Origin: Oryzias latipes
Taxonomy: Eukaryota; Chordata; Actinopteri; Beloniformes; Adrianichthyidae
Assembly: GCF_002234675.1 (NCBI RefSeq)
Contig: NC_019859.2
Span: forward strand, 9,885,983-9,949,982
Reading direction: 5' to 3'
Length of the DNA: 64,000 nt
Both the position numbers and the translations under genes were made by a program. This document shows, piece by piece, positions 32,655 through 44,129 of the stretch (the first letter of the stretch is position 1; each line of letters opens with the position of its first letter). Under the pieces are notes generated by a model, which searched no databases, was not told the DNA's origin, and saw only the letters and a list, made by a program, of their open reading frames with translations.

Positions 32655-32740
32655 TTTGCTATTCGAGAGTACACAATTGAAAGTAAACACAGTTGTGCAC
32701 AAGATGTATTGTACGAGTTACAAATCAGGAACCAAACACA
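32655..32740 (-). repeat. Right arm of an inverted repeat flanking the 31.7 kb hAT element
   Basis: Contains 'agatgtattgtacgagttac' and 'aaatcagg', the reverse complement (few mismatches) of 31,418-31,460. The arms and the sequence around them may be the long terminal repeats of an older host element. Confidence 0.65.
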
Positions 32741-33669
32741 CACACAAATCCAGAAGCTATACACAAACAGGCAGAGCAAATCAAAAATTACGAACACACA
32801 AATCTTGTGGGTCTATTTTCTCTCCACAATCTATAGACGTTTGAGTGTTTTTTATGTGGAAAAATTCAGGAACGTCTTTGCGTCTCGTCTCATGCGCGCA
32901 AGCAAGATTAAAGGAATTTAAGAGCTTATAGGGCTTTACAAAGGAGCCGTTTCTTGTTGTGTAACCTAGCTGGGCAGTGATCATTTAGGCGTCATCCAAA
33001 CAAAACAACAACACTTCTAAAGCAGGAGTGATTGTTCAAATCAACTGCATTGATTCGGAATGATTAGATTTCGCATGAGTCAGCGTTAGCGGACACAAGA
33101 GGGTAAGCAGAAAAAAAAACAGAAAATGGAAAAGAGAAGGAACATGTGCAAAAGTAACGAAGGGAAGAGAACGCACGAGTAATATCTCAACGCAACATAA
33201 TTGCTGCCCTGACAAAATACCTTCGGTTAGACGGGGACTTTGAACCATTGCTTTGATTTCTACTGCACTGCTCCTTCTGCCGTGGAGTGCCTCTGAGGCT
33301 CAGATCAAGTCCGACAGTAATAGGATTATTTGAGACAAGTAATTAAGAGTCTGTCCGCAACTTTATATGTCCAAGTCATAAATATGCACACAAATGTAAA
33401 AAAAACAAAAAACTCACTATCGTGGACTGATTTGATCCTTTTTTTAAAGAATAAGAAGGCAGAATTGTCCATGGGATCCGATTTCTGGAGACTACAGGTT
33501 GATTACCAGGCATTGCCCTCAGTCAAATTATTCTGTTTATCCAAGTAAGGTGTGTCTACAGATTCCTTCAGCTTTCTAGGTTTTTTATCCAAATTTGGAG
33601 ACTTCTCACAAATATTTTAGACAAATACAGGTCCTGCGACGCAAAGCAACAATCTTCCTATGAAAGAGC

Positions 33670-34230
33670 ACACCACTCTAATGAAAATTGTCTTTTTGGT
33701 TTTTTTTTTAACGTGTTATCGAGGTAATTTTCTCACGCTAAAGGACATATATAAAGAAAATTAAGATTCAAACTGCATTTCTGAGTATTTCTTTATTCAA
33801 ATCACTGTGAATCAGGAGGAGCCACACAAAATGCAGTTGGAAAAAGCTTGTAGCAGTGAGGTCGGTGCTACAACCCGCGGGTCACAAGCTCCTTGCTCCA
33901 CTCCATTCTGATGGATCTACGAGAGACATCTGGATAGCTCCAATATTGCTCGCCATTTTTGTTGCACCTGTAATGTTATGATGTGGTTGTAAGCTAGTGG
34001 GAGAGCATGTTAACAAATAGATGTTGGGAAATGGGGGTGGGCTTACTCAGTGCTAACAGTACCCCCCATAACTCTGATGCAAATTTCTAATGAACTACTT
34101 CAGCTCTGCTGAATCTTTGTTCTAGAAAACGTCAGATTTCTTATAATTTTTGGCCTAAAAATGGCATAATCATAGTTAAAACATCACTGGGAACACTTAA
34201 AATAGATCAAAAGATAATTGGAGTGAGACT
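33670..34230 (+). repeat. TIR-family element, copy E (near full length)
   Basis: Left end 'caccactctaatgaaaattg', right end 'ataattggagtgagact'; these are imperfect inverted repeats (consensus AGTCCCACTCCAAT). On the reverse strand an interior frame reads MASNIGAIQMSLVDPSEWSG, then ARSL and a stop. The middle of the frame is shorter here than in copy F. This is one of at least eight related copies in the window. Confidence 0.8.
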
Positions 34231-35479
34231 TTATACTTGAGACGAATAGGAAAATATTATATTGTATGAGCATTAATGATTTAAGAAATGTAATTTGAAA
34301 AAAATGAATAAATACACGGGAATGCCCAATTTGCAACCGTTTTGTCTTAAAATACAGAGGGCACAAAAAAAACACGTGTTTCAGGGAGCAAACGGGTAGC
34401 TTCTTGGATTACAGTACAGAGAACAGTGCAGGGAGGAGAGGTATTGTCAATGAAACCTGGCTCAGTTCAGATATGCCGGATAAGGCCCTGAGAGCCAAAA
34501 CACATCCCTGTGCCTATTTTTACCACTGGAGTTTAAAGCAGATACAATGAGAAGGCTTTTCTCACACACACACAAACAACAAAATTGTTATTTTCAGAAG
34601 GTTTTGACTAGAGCGTATGTTTATATTGCAGACCCGTTAAACTGGAAGAACTTGAAATGCATACGTCGGAGTGATTGATGTGTCATATTACAATGTGTAA
34701 ATGAAAAAAATTAAAAAGTGTACCACAGACTAGGTTCATGAGCACATTGTTAAACTAGCACTAGCTTCTAACACTGTTCAACAGTGCATTTTTCAGCAAA
34801 ACTAGATCACAGAAATGAATGGAGCTGAAAATTTGTGTGCAGGCAAATACGACCTTCCTCTTGTGACTCAAGCATCAACATGGTTCTGAGCTTATAGGAG
34901 GCTTTATTGTGTTCTTCCTCAAAACTTGGAGCTCCTTCCTGATGTTTTATTGAAATGTGTTTTGCATAAAAGATCAAAACCAAAATTGAAATGTCCTTTT
35001 CAAACCATTTGCATATAGAGAGGGGGTCCTTTCTACTTTTATCCATTTTTTATGAGGTGTGTCATTATTAGCAATAGATTTTAAAATCTTATGCTGCCCC
35101 AGGATCAACCCTTTGACTTCCTGATTGAAGCTCATTAGGAAACAGAAGTAAAGTAGTTCACAAAGTAACTGCTAGGGTGAAATTTTACAACTCCACTGTA
35201 AATGTAAACACAGTTTGGGATTCTTTCATTTCGTTTTTATGCATCTTCTTATTTTCTTTTTGACCTTGATTTTTTAAACAAAAATGGGTGTGGCTTTATT
35301 GACAGACAGACGAAATGACTAACAGTTGTTAAAACCTCAGCTCCTAGTGGGTGTGTTCCAAAAAGTCTCAAAGGCCTTGGCCCCACCCATTTCCCTGCAG
35401 GAAAGCCTTAGATTTTGTGATGTTATAGGCTATTAAAAAAAAAAAAGTTAAATACACTTCAAAGGAGGATAATACCCAT

Positions 35480-36144
35480 TAGAGGGCTGCATTGGGATTG
35501 GGTCCCGTCGGGTCCCGCGGGACCCAACCCAAATCTCGCGGGATTGGGCGGTTTGAATTGTGCTGCGGGCGGGAGCGGGCGGCAGAAAAAAACCCAGCGG
35601 GATCAGTGCTGGCATGAATATCTCATGAATATATATTAGCGGTCTACGTTAGGCTGTGCGGCTGTTGGATTCTTATGTACTGAAGCTCCGTGAAGGCACC
35701 AGGTAGAGACGCCTAATGGCCTCTGTCATCTAACCTGTTGTTGGGGGTGTGCAACGCCCCGCCCCGCCTCTTACTAAGAGCGCGCTTGAGGCCGTCTGTC
35801 TGCGCGCGCACACACGCACACTTTTAACTGAACGGGATTTGTGAAAATACATTTAATAATTAAGTTGCAAATTACACAAAAGAGGAATGCATGAAAAGAT
35901 GAGGCTGGAGGAGGGACATGAATCTCTTTAATAATATCAATACAAATACGTGTTTTTTTCCTGCGGGACGGGAGACGATACAAAATCAATGCATCTCTAT
36001 TACTGTGCGGGACTAAGTTCTATGAGTTTTGCGGGTGCGGGCGGGAGTGTAACGCATACGTTGCGGGAGCGGGCGGGATTGGTCAGAAATTCAGCGGACG
36101 CGGGCGGGAGCGGGATGAAGAAAATAGTCCCGCGCAGGGCTTTA
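35480..36144 (+). mobile_element. hAT nonautonomous element, 665 bp, with perfect 8-bp TSD
   Basis: Target-site duplications ATACCCAT at 35,472-35,479 and 36,145-36,152 are identical. The ends TAGAGGGCTGCA and (reverse complement) TAAAGCCCTGCG form short inverted repeats. The interior is unusual for this AT-rich window: 'gcgggagcgggcggg' motifs recur near both ends in many CpG-containing variants. No long coding frame. The perfect duplication suggests a fairly recent insertion. Confidence 0.9.
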
Positions 36145-36699
36145 ATACCCATCTCTTACATTGTCCCTGTCATTACACCTCCCGACTAATCTAAACAATA
36201 ATGTCAAATATTAAATAAATTAAAAGGAAAGATGCCTTTTTTTATGTTTAGTAAATGAAATCAGATATTTGGCAGTTTCCTAAAATATTTGACCCAATCT
36301 AATAATTTTAATCTACAATTTGTTTCTGTTTTGAGCAAAAACAGAAACAGTTTAATTTATATGACAATAAAAGAAACAGTTTAGAACCCCCTTTTGAAAG
36401 ACATTTTGGGACTCCCATCTGGCATGAAGTATGATCATTTTGACTTAAAACCTCATAGCGTTAAGTAAACTGTTGCACCGAAAATAAGGGAGCTACTGTA
36501 ATGAATGACTGTAGTGCAGTGACTGCAGTGTAGTGTCCTGGCTGTCAGAACCGCCCTGTACTGCATGTTAATCTAGTAATTCTAGTCCTGCTGAACACTG
36601 AGCAACAGCAAGACATCCGGTTTAACGGTGATCTCTAAAGAAAACAAAACCACCCTGAAGGAAAAGTTATCTTTTTTTTCTTTTTGCGTGACCATCTTT

Positions 36700-37275
36700 A
36701 AAGATCCACTCCTAACATCCATAAAATGGTCTTTTAACTAGAATTATGCAGTTTTTTTAGGCAAAAGTCAATAAACCTCTAGGACATAGTTTCTGCATAG
36801 CCGCAGGAGTTTATCAGACATTCACCTTTCAGTTGTGGGCGGGACTGTTGGCGCCGGGTAAGCCTGCCCCCACTTCTCATCATCCATTTGTATACACTCT
36901 CTCTCCTGCTTTACCGCTCCTTACAATCCCCAACCTAATATTACAGGTGCAACAAAAATAGCGAGTAATATTGGAGATACCCAGCCGTACAGTTTTGAGC
37001 CAGATGCCAGCTCAGACGGGGAAAAGAAAGACCTACATGGATCTATTTGTCTGCAAGGGGATGCATCAGTTCGGAGCGGGGCAAGGAGTTTGTGTCCCGC
37101 CGACTGTAGCATCTACGTCACTGCTTCGAGCTTTTCCAATGGCATTTTCCCAACTGATCCTGGTTCCAAATGATTCAAATAGAGAAAACCTCAGAAATGC
37201 TGTTTAATCACAGTTTTCTACACCATCATATAAATGCCACAAGAACATGTTAAAAACACGACTTTCATTAACTTT
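36700..37275 (-). repeat. TIR-family element, copy F (near full length, reversed)
   Basis: Starts 'gatccactcctaacatc' and ends near 'cgactttcattaactttaag'. In its interior the plus strand reads ASNIGDTQPYSFEPDASSDG and then EKK, the longest trace of the family's small internal frame. The frame later runs into changes and ends without a recognisable domain. Confidence 0.75.
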
Positions 37276-37591
37276 AAGTGGAAAACAACAAGAACATCTA
37301 TGTTATGCAATTGCTTGGAAAATGATCAGAAGTATTGGGAAGGACAATAATGTCTGTTGTTGACAGTGCAAATGTTAGAAGAAGAATAAAAGTCTAAAAA
37401 AGGATTATATAGTATTTGATGTACCATTTTTAAGATGTATCAAGATTGAGAGACATTTTTAAAGATCTGTTGCTTGAAAACAAAACAGGTGGGAGAAAGT
37501 TTTTTCTGCAAACCTCCACGGCCTACATTTGATGCATTTTGCAACACACGTGTCTGAATCCACCGTTACCGTGTATTCCAGCCTCCTCTAC

Positions 37592-37669
37592 CTGGTCGTG
37601 GTGTCCTGGTGTGACCACGCTCCCTTCCCTGCCTCTTCTTCCCCGGCTTCCAATTAGTCCCATTAACAT
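37592..37669 (-). CDS. rab11fip4: Candidate first coding exon of a RAB11FIP4 short isoform
   Basis: ATG at 37,667-37,669 opens MLMGLIGSRGRRGREGSVV and seven more residues, ending HHDQ at donor GACCAG|GTAGAGG, phase 0. That joins in frame to the exon at 25,564 (GGEEKQICP). The same frame is open upstream to an ATG at 37,853-37,855, which would add about 62 residues including the hydrophobic stretch FLAVACLVWFLLRFSLSLML. The exon lies at the edge of a CpG island. Teleost rab11fip4 is known to have long and short forms. The splice is a prediction. Confidence 0.55.
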
Positions 37670-38560
37670 CAGAGAGAGGCTGAAGCGCAACAGAAACCAA
37701 ACGAGACAGGCGACAGCCAGAAAAGGATAGGGAGGGACGGATGAAAGGAGGGGAGAGCCGCGGAGGGAGACAGACAGACAGACGGGAGGGTGCAGCGTGG
37801 TAACACACACACCGACAGCTGAGTGAGCCGGGCCGGCTTTCACACTGCGGCGCACGGGCCCTCAGCAACAATGCTCCCCCGCTTCCCCGTCACCGAACCC
37901 CCACTACTAGTGACCCCCTTCAACGCCGTGCTCCCATTCTGTCAAGCAACGTTCCATCACGCCCTCCACACACACAAACACACAGTCATTCCGCCTCTTA
38001 CCGCGTTAACTAGTGAGGGGAGCCCATGTTCGGCAGGTTCCCTGCCTCCAGCGGCCAAGTCCTCATCCACTGAAGTCATTCACGCGCGCCTGCTGCCGAG
38101 GGCTCGGCCCCGCGTGTCTTCCGACGAGCCGCCCTCCGCACAGGTGTTCCCTCTGAGAGGCGAGGCGCTACGTTAGTCGTCCGAGCGAAATGTAAAACAC
38201 AGCAGCCGCCCCTCACACAGTCACGCACTCCTCTGCAGCTCGCTGGCTCGCCGGTTGATCCACCCAAACAGAGAACCTCAGTCCGGGCAACAGTTGTTGA
38301 ATTCACGGCCCCTCCTCTCCCCCTCCTTCTCTCCTGCTGGTTGCGCAGCAACTGTCTTCGGTGGGCGGGGCTTCACATTGCTGCGCACTCCGCTCTGTGC
38401 TGCCGCCCACTTGCACTATATTTGCATAGAACGCCCTGCCTGACACTTGTCTGTGTGTGCCTGCCAGAAGAGCGAGCCTCTTCCCCGTGTGGGCTCCCGG
38501 GAAGGGGTGGGAGGTGAACCGACGCAGACTGATGCAGCAGATTCTCCCAAAAACGGAGCT
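37650..38560 (-). promoter_or_regulatory. rab11fip4: CpG-rich promoter region of RAB11FIP4
   Basis: The only long CpG-dense stretch in the window, for example 'gagccgggccggctttcac' and 'tgctgccgagggctcggccc'. It contains a GC-box type site 'ggtgggcggggcttc' near 38,360 and an octamer ATTTGCAT near 38,420 (ATGCAAAT in the gene's sense). No TATA box is placed convincingly. This is the expected look of a vertebrate CpG-island promoter and sits just upstream of the candidate first exon. Confidence 0.65.
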
Positions 38561-41500
38561 AAAAGAAAGGATGAGATAAGCTCTCAAAAAGTAAAAAATG
38601 AAATAAAATGCACACGGAGAATGTTCTCATTGTTTGTCTTTTTATTCTTTTCTCACAAAATAACCCGATTGGATGAGGATTTATTATGGTGTCCCTAGAA
38701 ATAAAACTTTTTTGTCACAACTTTGTATTCAAGTGGCTTTCTTACAGATCCACTGCTGAAAATTGTATTTTTTGGTGTGTTTAACTTGTTCTTGTGCCAT
38801 TTTTTGAGGATGGATGAAAGAAATTAAGCTTGAAATAGCATTTCGGAGTATTTCTTAATTAAAATCATTGTGAAAAGCTTGTTGGTGTGACATAGAACCT
38901 ACAATGGCACGTCGCAAGCTCCCTGTTCCGCTCCATTCTGATGCATCCACTTGTAGACAACTAGATCCATACTTCTGGGACTAAAAATTTTACACAAATT
39001 CATTTCCAGTTAATCTTCGTAAAATAACAATCCACTTACAAGACGACTGTATGAAAATGTGCCTATTATGATCAGAAAAAAGATTTTTTGTGTAAATTTC
39101 AATACCAATACCTTTAGAAATAGTTTAGAATTTAATGCAACCACCTTGTTTTTATAGGAAAGAGTCCGCCAGCCAAGATATTTAACATCTCCTAAATCTT
39201 TCTATGGATTTCTGCTTTTAAAAACTATTGTTAAAAGCTAATATTCCATGAAATCCCTGTTTTTGTTTGACATTATAAACTTTCACTGCTAAAATATCTT
39301 ATAAATAATACTAGATGGCATGTTTTGAGAACTTTGAAAGTCTTACCTTGCATTTTGTTATCACAAGTAATAAACAAATATGGCTCTGGTAATAAAAGCC
39401 TGACTATATTTTAAGTGTTACTTGATTAAAAAATGTGAAGGAACATATATGACATACCTTTCAAAATAAATCCAAACAAACTTACACGTGATTTCATTTA
39501 GTGAATCATATGATTATAAATTAGGGAAAATCCTCTCAGTAATGTATGGAATTCAAAGTACATGTGCTTTTGTTGGAGACACTTGTTAGGATTGTGTTAA
39601 GATTATAATACTAATATTCATTTTTATTTCATTTTATTGTGAATACAAACTTATGGACCCTTGGGTTTTGCTACAAAAGATTATTTTTTGATGTGCCAGC
39701 CTATAAATACTCAGTGTTAAATCTTTTTTGTAATTTTCTTTTAAATATATTCCTTTCAGTAAAAACACTGAGCAAAGGTTTCTGAATTTAAAATGAAGTA
39801 TCCTGCTAAAATTGCTTCAGCTTGTTCTGTGGTTTATGTAGCGTTTCTCAGTCAGAAAAGCATTGCGGCATTTGAATCCTGGAGTTTATGTCTAAGAAGT
39901 CACATGATCATAAGATGAGGAAAATGCAGGAAGACAGTAAGAAAGATATAGAACAGGAAGGAGATGTGGTCCCATATGAGGGAACCTTAAAAACCTAATT
40001 ATAGGGAAAGGAATGCACCCTCCTACTGCCTTTTTTCTCTTTGCTTCTCTTCAAACTTTCTCCTTCCTTTCCAAAGAAACTGCCAGAAGCTTAGCCAATG
40101 GCCTGCTCCCATTGTTTGTGTGCCATTTGTTAAAAGGTTGTCCTGTTCAAAAAGAACCTTGACAATGCAACGCGTGACATCTGGCTTTGTCTGTATACTA
40201 GCAGAGTGTTAACACCATTCACAATAATAACTATGCTTCTTTCTGTGATTTCCATTTATATGTATGAGAATACTAAACAGCCAAAACAATGTTTTGATAT
40301 TGTCTTCCTTTTAGACTTTATTCCAGCTCAAACTTAGTCTGGAATCCTTCTAAACCTAAAACCTGACTTAAAAACAGGATTTCACTTGTCTTGAAAATGA
40401 AAAATCCATATAACTTAATACTGACTTTGAGTGTGAGAGCAACAAAATGTAGTGAAATGTATTAACCTGCAAACTAGTGAAAGTCACCTAAGCCAATCAA
40501 TCCTTTCAATCAATCAATCACTTATTTGCAGAGCACCTTTAATAAACATGCGTAGAATCCATGGGGTGCTTAACAAAAGACATGTTGATTAAAACAATAA
40601 AAAGTCCTAAAACACAGTGGACTAAAAACAACAATCAAACGACTAATGTAAAATGGAAGGAAACATTGTGGCTTCTACTCCTACTGAATCACAAAAGTCA
40701 TTAAAAGCTAAAAAAAAATATGTCAATAAATAAGTTAATTAAATCCGTTATGTAAATGCTATGTTAACCCATTGACACCTGAATTTATTGATGCTAAATG
40801 AAAGTGATCTATAGGAGCTGCAGTGGTTTAATGAATATTTGCATCAAAAGGTGTCAAGGGATTAAAAAAGTGAGTCTTTGATTAAAATAAAGATATTCCA
40901 CAGATGCAGTATACTCAGCCCCAAAAAATCATGTTCTCAAATTCTCAAGAATATTTAGCTATTTATGTTATTAAGATGGACTAAAAAGACCCCAAACACA
41001 GGAGGGGGTTGAGCTTGTGTTTTGGACAAATAAATATTTAGCTTTAGAATTAATTAAAGCTTTGATATCTGGTTAGCTACTGAGTGCTAAGCCTTAAAAA
41101 TGTCCCCTTTTTATCATTTCTGAAACCGTTTTATTTTCTATGTTGTAAGGTACAAAAATACGAAAAGGACTAACTATAATGAAAAATACATAGTACTCCA
41201 AAACAGAGCACCAAAATGTTTTTTAAATTTTGCATCAGCTTCTACAGTTTTAGCATTAATTAAACATTGATGCATCGAACATATAGAATCAACTGAATGG
41301 TTGATTATATGGAGGGCTAAAACATGGACAGACCTATCTCTAACACACATTTAAAAGAAATCCCTCACAGACTACTACTGGGAAAACACAAGCCTAACAA
41401 ACGTGCACACTCCAGACTTTAGCTGAAGCAGCTCTGTGGGGATCAGCCAGCTGCTTAGGATTCGCAATGCAGCAAGACGAAGGAAGAAGGTAAAGATGGA

Positions 41501-41890
41501 TGCAAACAGGGAAATGAAAAGAGGGCAGGAAAAAAAAGATTCAGAGACTTGAGTGTTCAGATATGGAACAATTCTAAAACCCATACATGTACGGTATTCA
41601 TTCATTGTTCATGCACTGTATACTGTTCTGTGTCCTGGATTTTTGACATGCATGTAGTGTGTGCCTATGACTGCAATATGAGTGAAACCAGGCTACTGGG
41701 TTAGAGCTGCCTGTGGGGAAAACTCCACAGTTGCAAACTTATTGATTTCCGCTCACATTTTGAAAATCATCTTTTAATGGATGAGGACAAAGGGGTGCAG
41801 TGAAAGATGGCAACAATAAAATAAATAACCACCAACATGCAGGTGAAATGTGTCGCTATTTCACCTCTCAGTGACAGACATCTAGTGTTT
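38561..41890. other. Gene-poor stretch
   Basis: Apart from TIR-family copy G at its left end, it is AT-rich, with a few low-complexity runs and no exon that I can support. Confidence 0.45.
38750..38985 (+). repeat. TIR-family element, copy G (right part missing)
   Basis: Blocks 'gaaaattgtattttttggtg', 'aacttgttcttgtgccattt' and 'ttccgctccattctgatgca' in family order. The reverse strand of the last block carries the DASEWSG trace of the internal frame. Confidence 0.65.
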
Positions 41891-41896
41891 AGTTTT

Positions 41897-42035
41897 TGGG
41901 TGGCAGTTTAGCTCAGGCAGTAGAGCAGGTCATCTACTAACCGAAGGGTTGGAGGGTCGACCGCTCCCCCTAGGGGATGGGTTAAAGTGCTGAGAACAAT
42001 TTCCCCATTGTTGGATAAATAAAAAGTAGAGAAAA
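41897..42035 (+). repeat. tRNA-derived SINE
   Basis: An A-box-like 'tttagctcaggcagtagagc' and a B-box-like 'ggttggagggtcgacc' lie about 35 bases apart, as in a tRNA-type pol III promoter. The 3' end 'tttccccattgttggataaa' is the LINE-like tail seen elsewhere in the window. Confidence 0.7.
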
Positions 42036-42556
42036 AAATTAAATTCCAATTATTATTTATTCACTTAATGTCTTATGTAGTTATTGGACTGTTTTGCTTT
42101 TCCTGTCCAGTTTAGAGGCTTTATGAACAACCCCGCCTGTTTGTTTTGCCCTTTGATCTCTGCCTGCTGTATTACACTTTGACTGATCTTGAAGATAAGC
42201 ACACCTTTGGTCTATAACTGTTCAAGCAGTTACCACGTGACCATTTTCTGCATTACCACACTATCATGCCATCACATTTCATGATGACACTGTGACGACG
42301 ATGACTCGGCATACAGGAGTGAGTTGTGGGAGGTCCTAACCTATTTTCAGACATAAAAGACCAGGCACATCAAAAGTTCACAACAAACCACCAGCTTCCA
42401 CTTATCAACACTTTGTGTGGTGTTTTTTTTTTTTTTTTTTTGACAAAAAGTCAAATAATGAAACACATTTTTACAAGAATTGTATGTGGTTGACAATGTG
42501 GCTTTGGCTCCTCAGCTGATGGCAAGAGGACTCGCATATCAGTGATCCATTTAAGT

Positions 42557-42980
42557 CAGGGGTCTGCAACGTTTAATGCTAAAAGAGCTATTTGGTCCAT
42601 TTTCTCACGGACCAAAACCCAGCAAAGTCCCACTTCAGAGAAATACACTTTATACTTTGTCATAAATCAATTCACTTATAAAATGCTTCTTTTAAATATT
42701 TACTAATATTGAATTATAGTGATAAATAAATATTGTGATAAAGTAACATGTTTTATATGTATTACAATTTAAATTTCTTTTACTTTGGAGAGCAGCACAT
42801 CAAGTCCCTTTCAGATTAAAATACATTTTGTGTTACATACGACACAGATCTTCTGCAGCAAATTTACAGATTACAGAGTTATAGAGTTTCAATTGCAACA
42901 AAGTCATGTTAAACATGACATTTTCTATCATTGTGACCTTTTTTTTCCTATTTTACCATTAAATATAAACATGTCAACAT
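42557..42980 (+). mobile_element. hAT-like MITE fragment, left end
   Basis: Left end 'caggggtctgcaacgtttaa' followed by 'agagctatttggtcc', same family as 18,803-19,165. No right end was found; the boundary given is approximate. Confidence 0.5.
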
Positions 42981-43478
42981 TTGTGTAGAATCCAAATCTA
43001 AACATAAATGAAAACTTAACTAAGAGAACTGAACCAAAACTACAAACCTATTAGTTATGTAAATTGTTAGTATTTTTCTCCAAAGGCAAAGAGCCCAATG
43101 GAGGGATAAAAGTGTAAACCAAAAGACAGTATGTTATTGATGGAGTAAAAGCTTTGTAACTGCATCTTCCTGAACCATTCTTTATCTTCTAGAGCCTTCT
43201 CATGCTTCTCTTGGAGAACTCTTTTCCTTTCAAAGCTGCATCTCTACTTTTGTTTTTTTCATTTGCCAGATTTATGAAGCATGTGCATGCTCTTCCTGCA
43301 GAAAATAACAGCTGACATCATTTTTTTAGAAGACTTTCTGGTCATCAAAATTCTAGATGACGAGCATCATATTCATGAGAAGTCCAAGTTTAGTAATGCT
43401 GGGAGTTTTGGCATTTTGTCAGTGAAAGGACTTTAATAATGAAAATTAAACAGATAACAGACATGGCCTCAATGTTAA

Positions 43479-44126
43479 AGTCCCACTCCGTTCATCTCAT
43501 AATTTCTTTTAAAAGCGTTCCCAGTGGTCCTTTGATTATGAGCAATCATGCCATTATTAGGCAAATTTAAAAAATCTGTGTTTTTTTCTAGGTCATAGTT
43601 TCTGCAGAGCGGCAGTAGTCCGTTAGAAAGGCACAACTGAGTTGTGGGAGGGACTCTTGGCAAAGAGCAACCCCAACCCCCCTTCCTGTCACCCAGAATC
43701 CTTTGTTTATGCACTCTCCGACTAGCCTAAAGCCCATCACAGCCCCCAACCTGATATTAACGCTGCAACAAAAATGCAGAGCAATGTTGGAGCTATAGGC
43801 CTACAGTGTAAAGTTTTGAGCCAGATTCCAGGTCAGACGAGGAAAACAAAGATGGACACGGAACTATTATGGATCAGGTAAATGCATCAGTAAAAGATGC
43901 ATGCAAGGAGCTTGTGGCCTACTCAGTGTATTAACTGTGTATTAAATAAGCTCTTTTTCAAATAGCATTTATTTTCTGCTGCTGAGTCACAACAGTTTAG
44001 ATAAAGAAATATTTATAAATTGAATTTTAGTCTTAATTTTCTTTGTATATGTCTGTCATAATCAGAAAAATTGCCACAAGAACATGTTGAATAAACCAAA
44101 AACACGATTTGCATTGGAGTTGGTCT
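43479..44126 (-). repeat. TIR-family element, copy H (both ends present)
   Basis: Left end 'agtcccactccgttcatc' at 43,479 and right end 'gcattggagttggtct' at about 44,111-44,126 are inverted repeats. It contains 'tctgcagagcggcagtag', 'aggagcttgtggcctactc' and 'acaagaacatgttgaataaa'. At about 650 bp it is the longest copy here. Its internal frame is shifted after SNVGAI, so it no longer codes for the same peptide. Confidence 0.8.
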
Positions 44127-44129
44127 TTG

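Larger units (their letters stand above)
25565..37591 (-). other. rab11fip4: Long intron or intergenic stretch upstream of the confirmed RAB11FIP4 exons
   Basis: About 12 kb with no convincing coding exon. If the CpG-rich exon at 37.6 kb is the first exon, this is its intron. It is filled with transposon copies (hAT at 31.7-32.5 kb, TIR-family E and F, hAT at 35.5-36.1 kb) and a (CA)n at 29.2 kb. Confidence 0.5.

Noticed and set aside
36971..37207. 78-residue plus-strand frame beside the CpG island
   Set aside because: Lies within TIR-family copy F, in a frame different from the shared micro-ORF.
37823..38176. 117-residue plus-strand frame in the CpG island
   Set aside because: Frames stay open in CpG islands because stops are AT-rich. 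No homology or splice context; taken as promoter shadow of RAB11FIP4.
41897..41990. Possible functional tRNA gene
   Set aside because: A and B boxes are present, but the cloverleaf is degenerate and a LINE-type tail follows, so it is a SINE.
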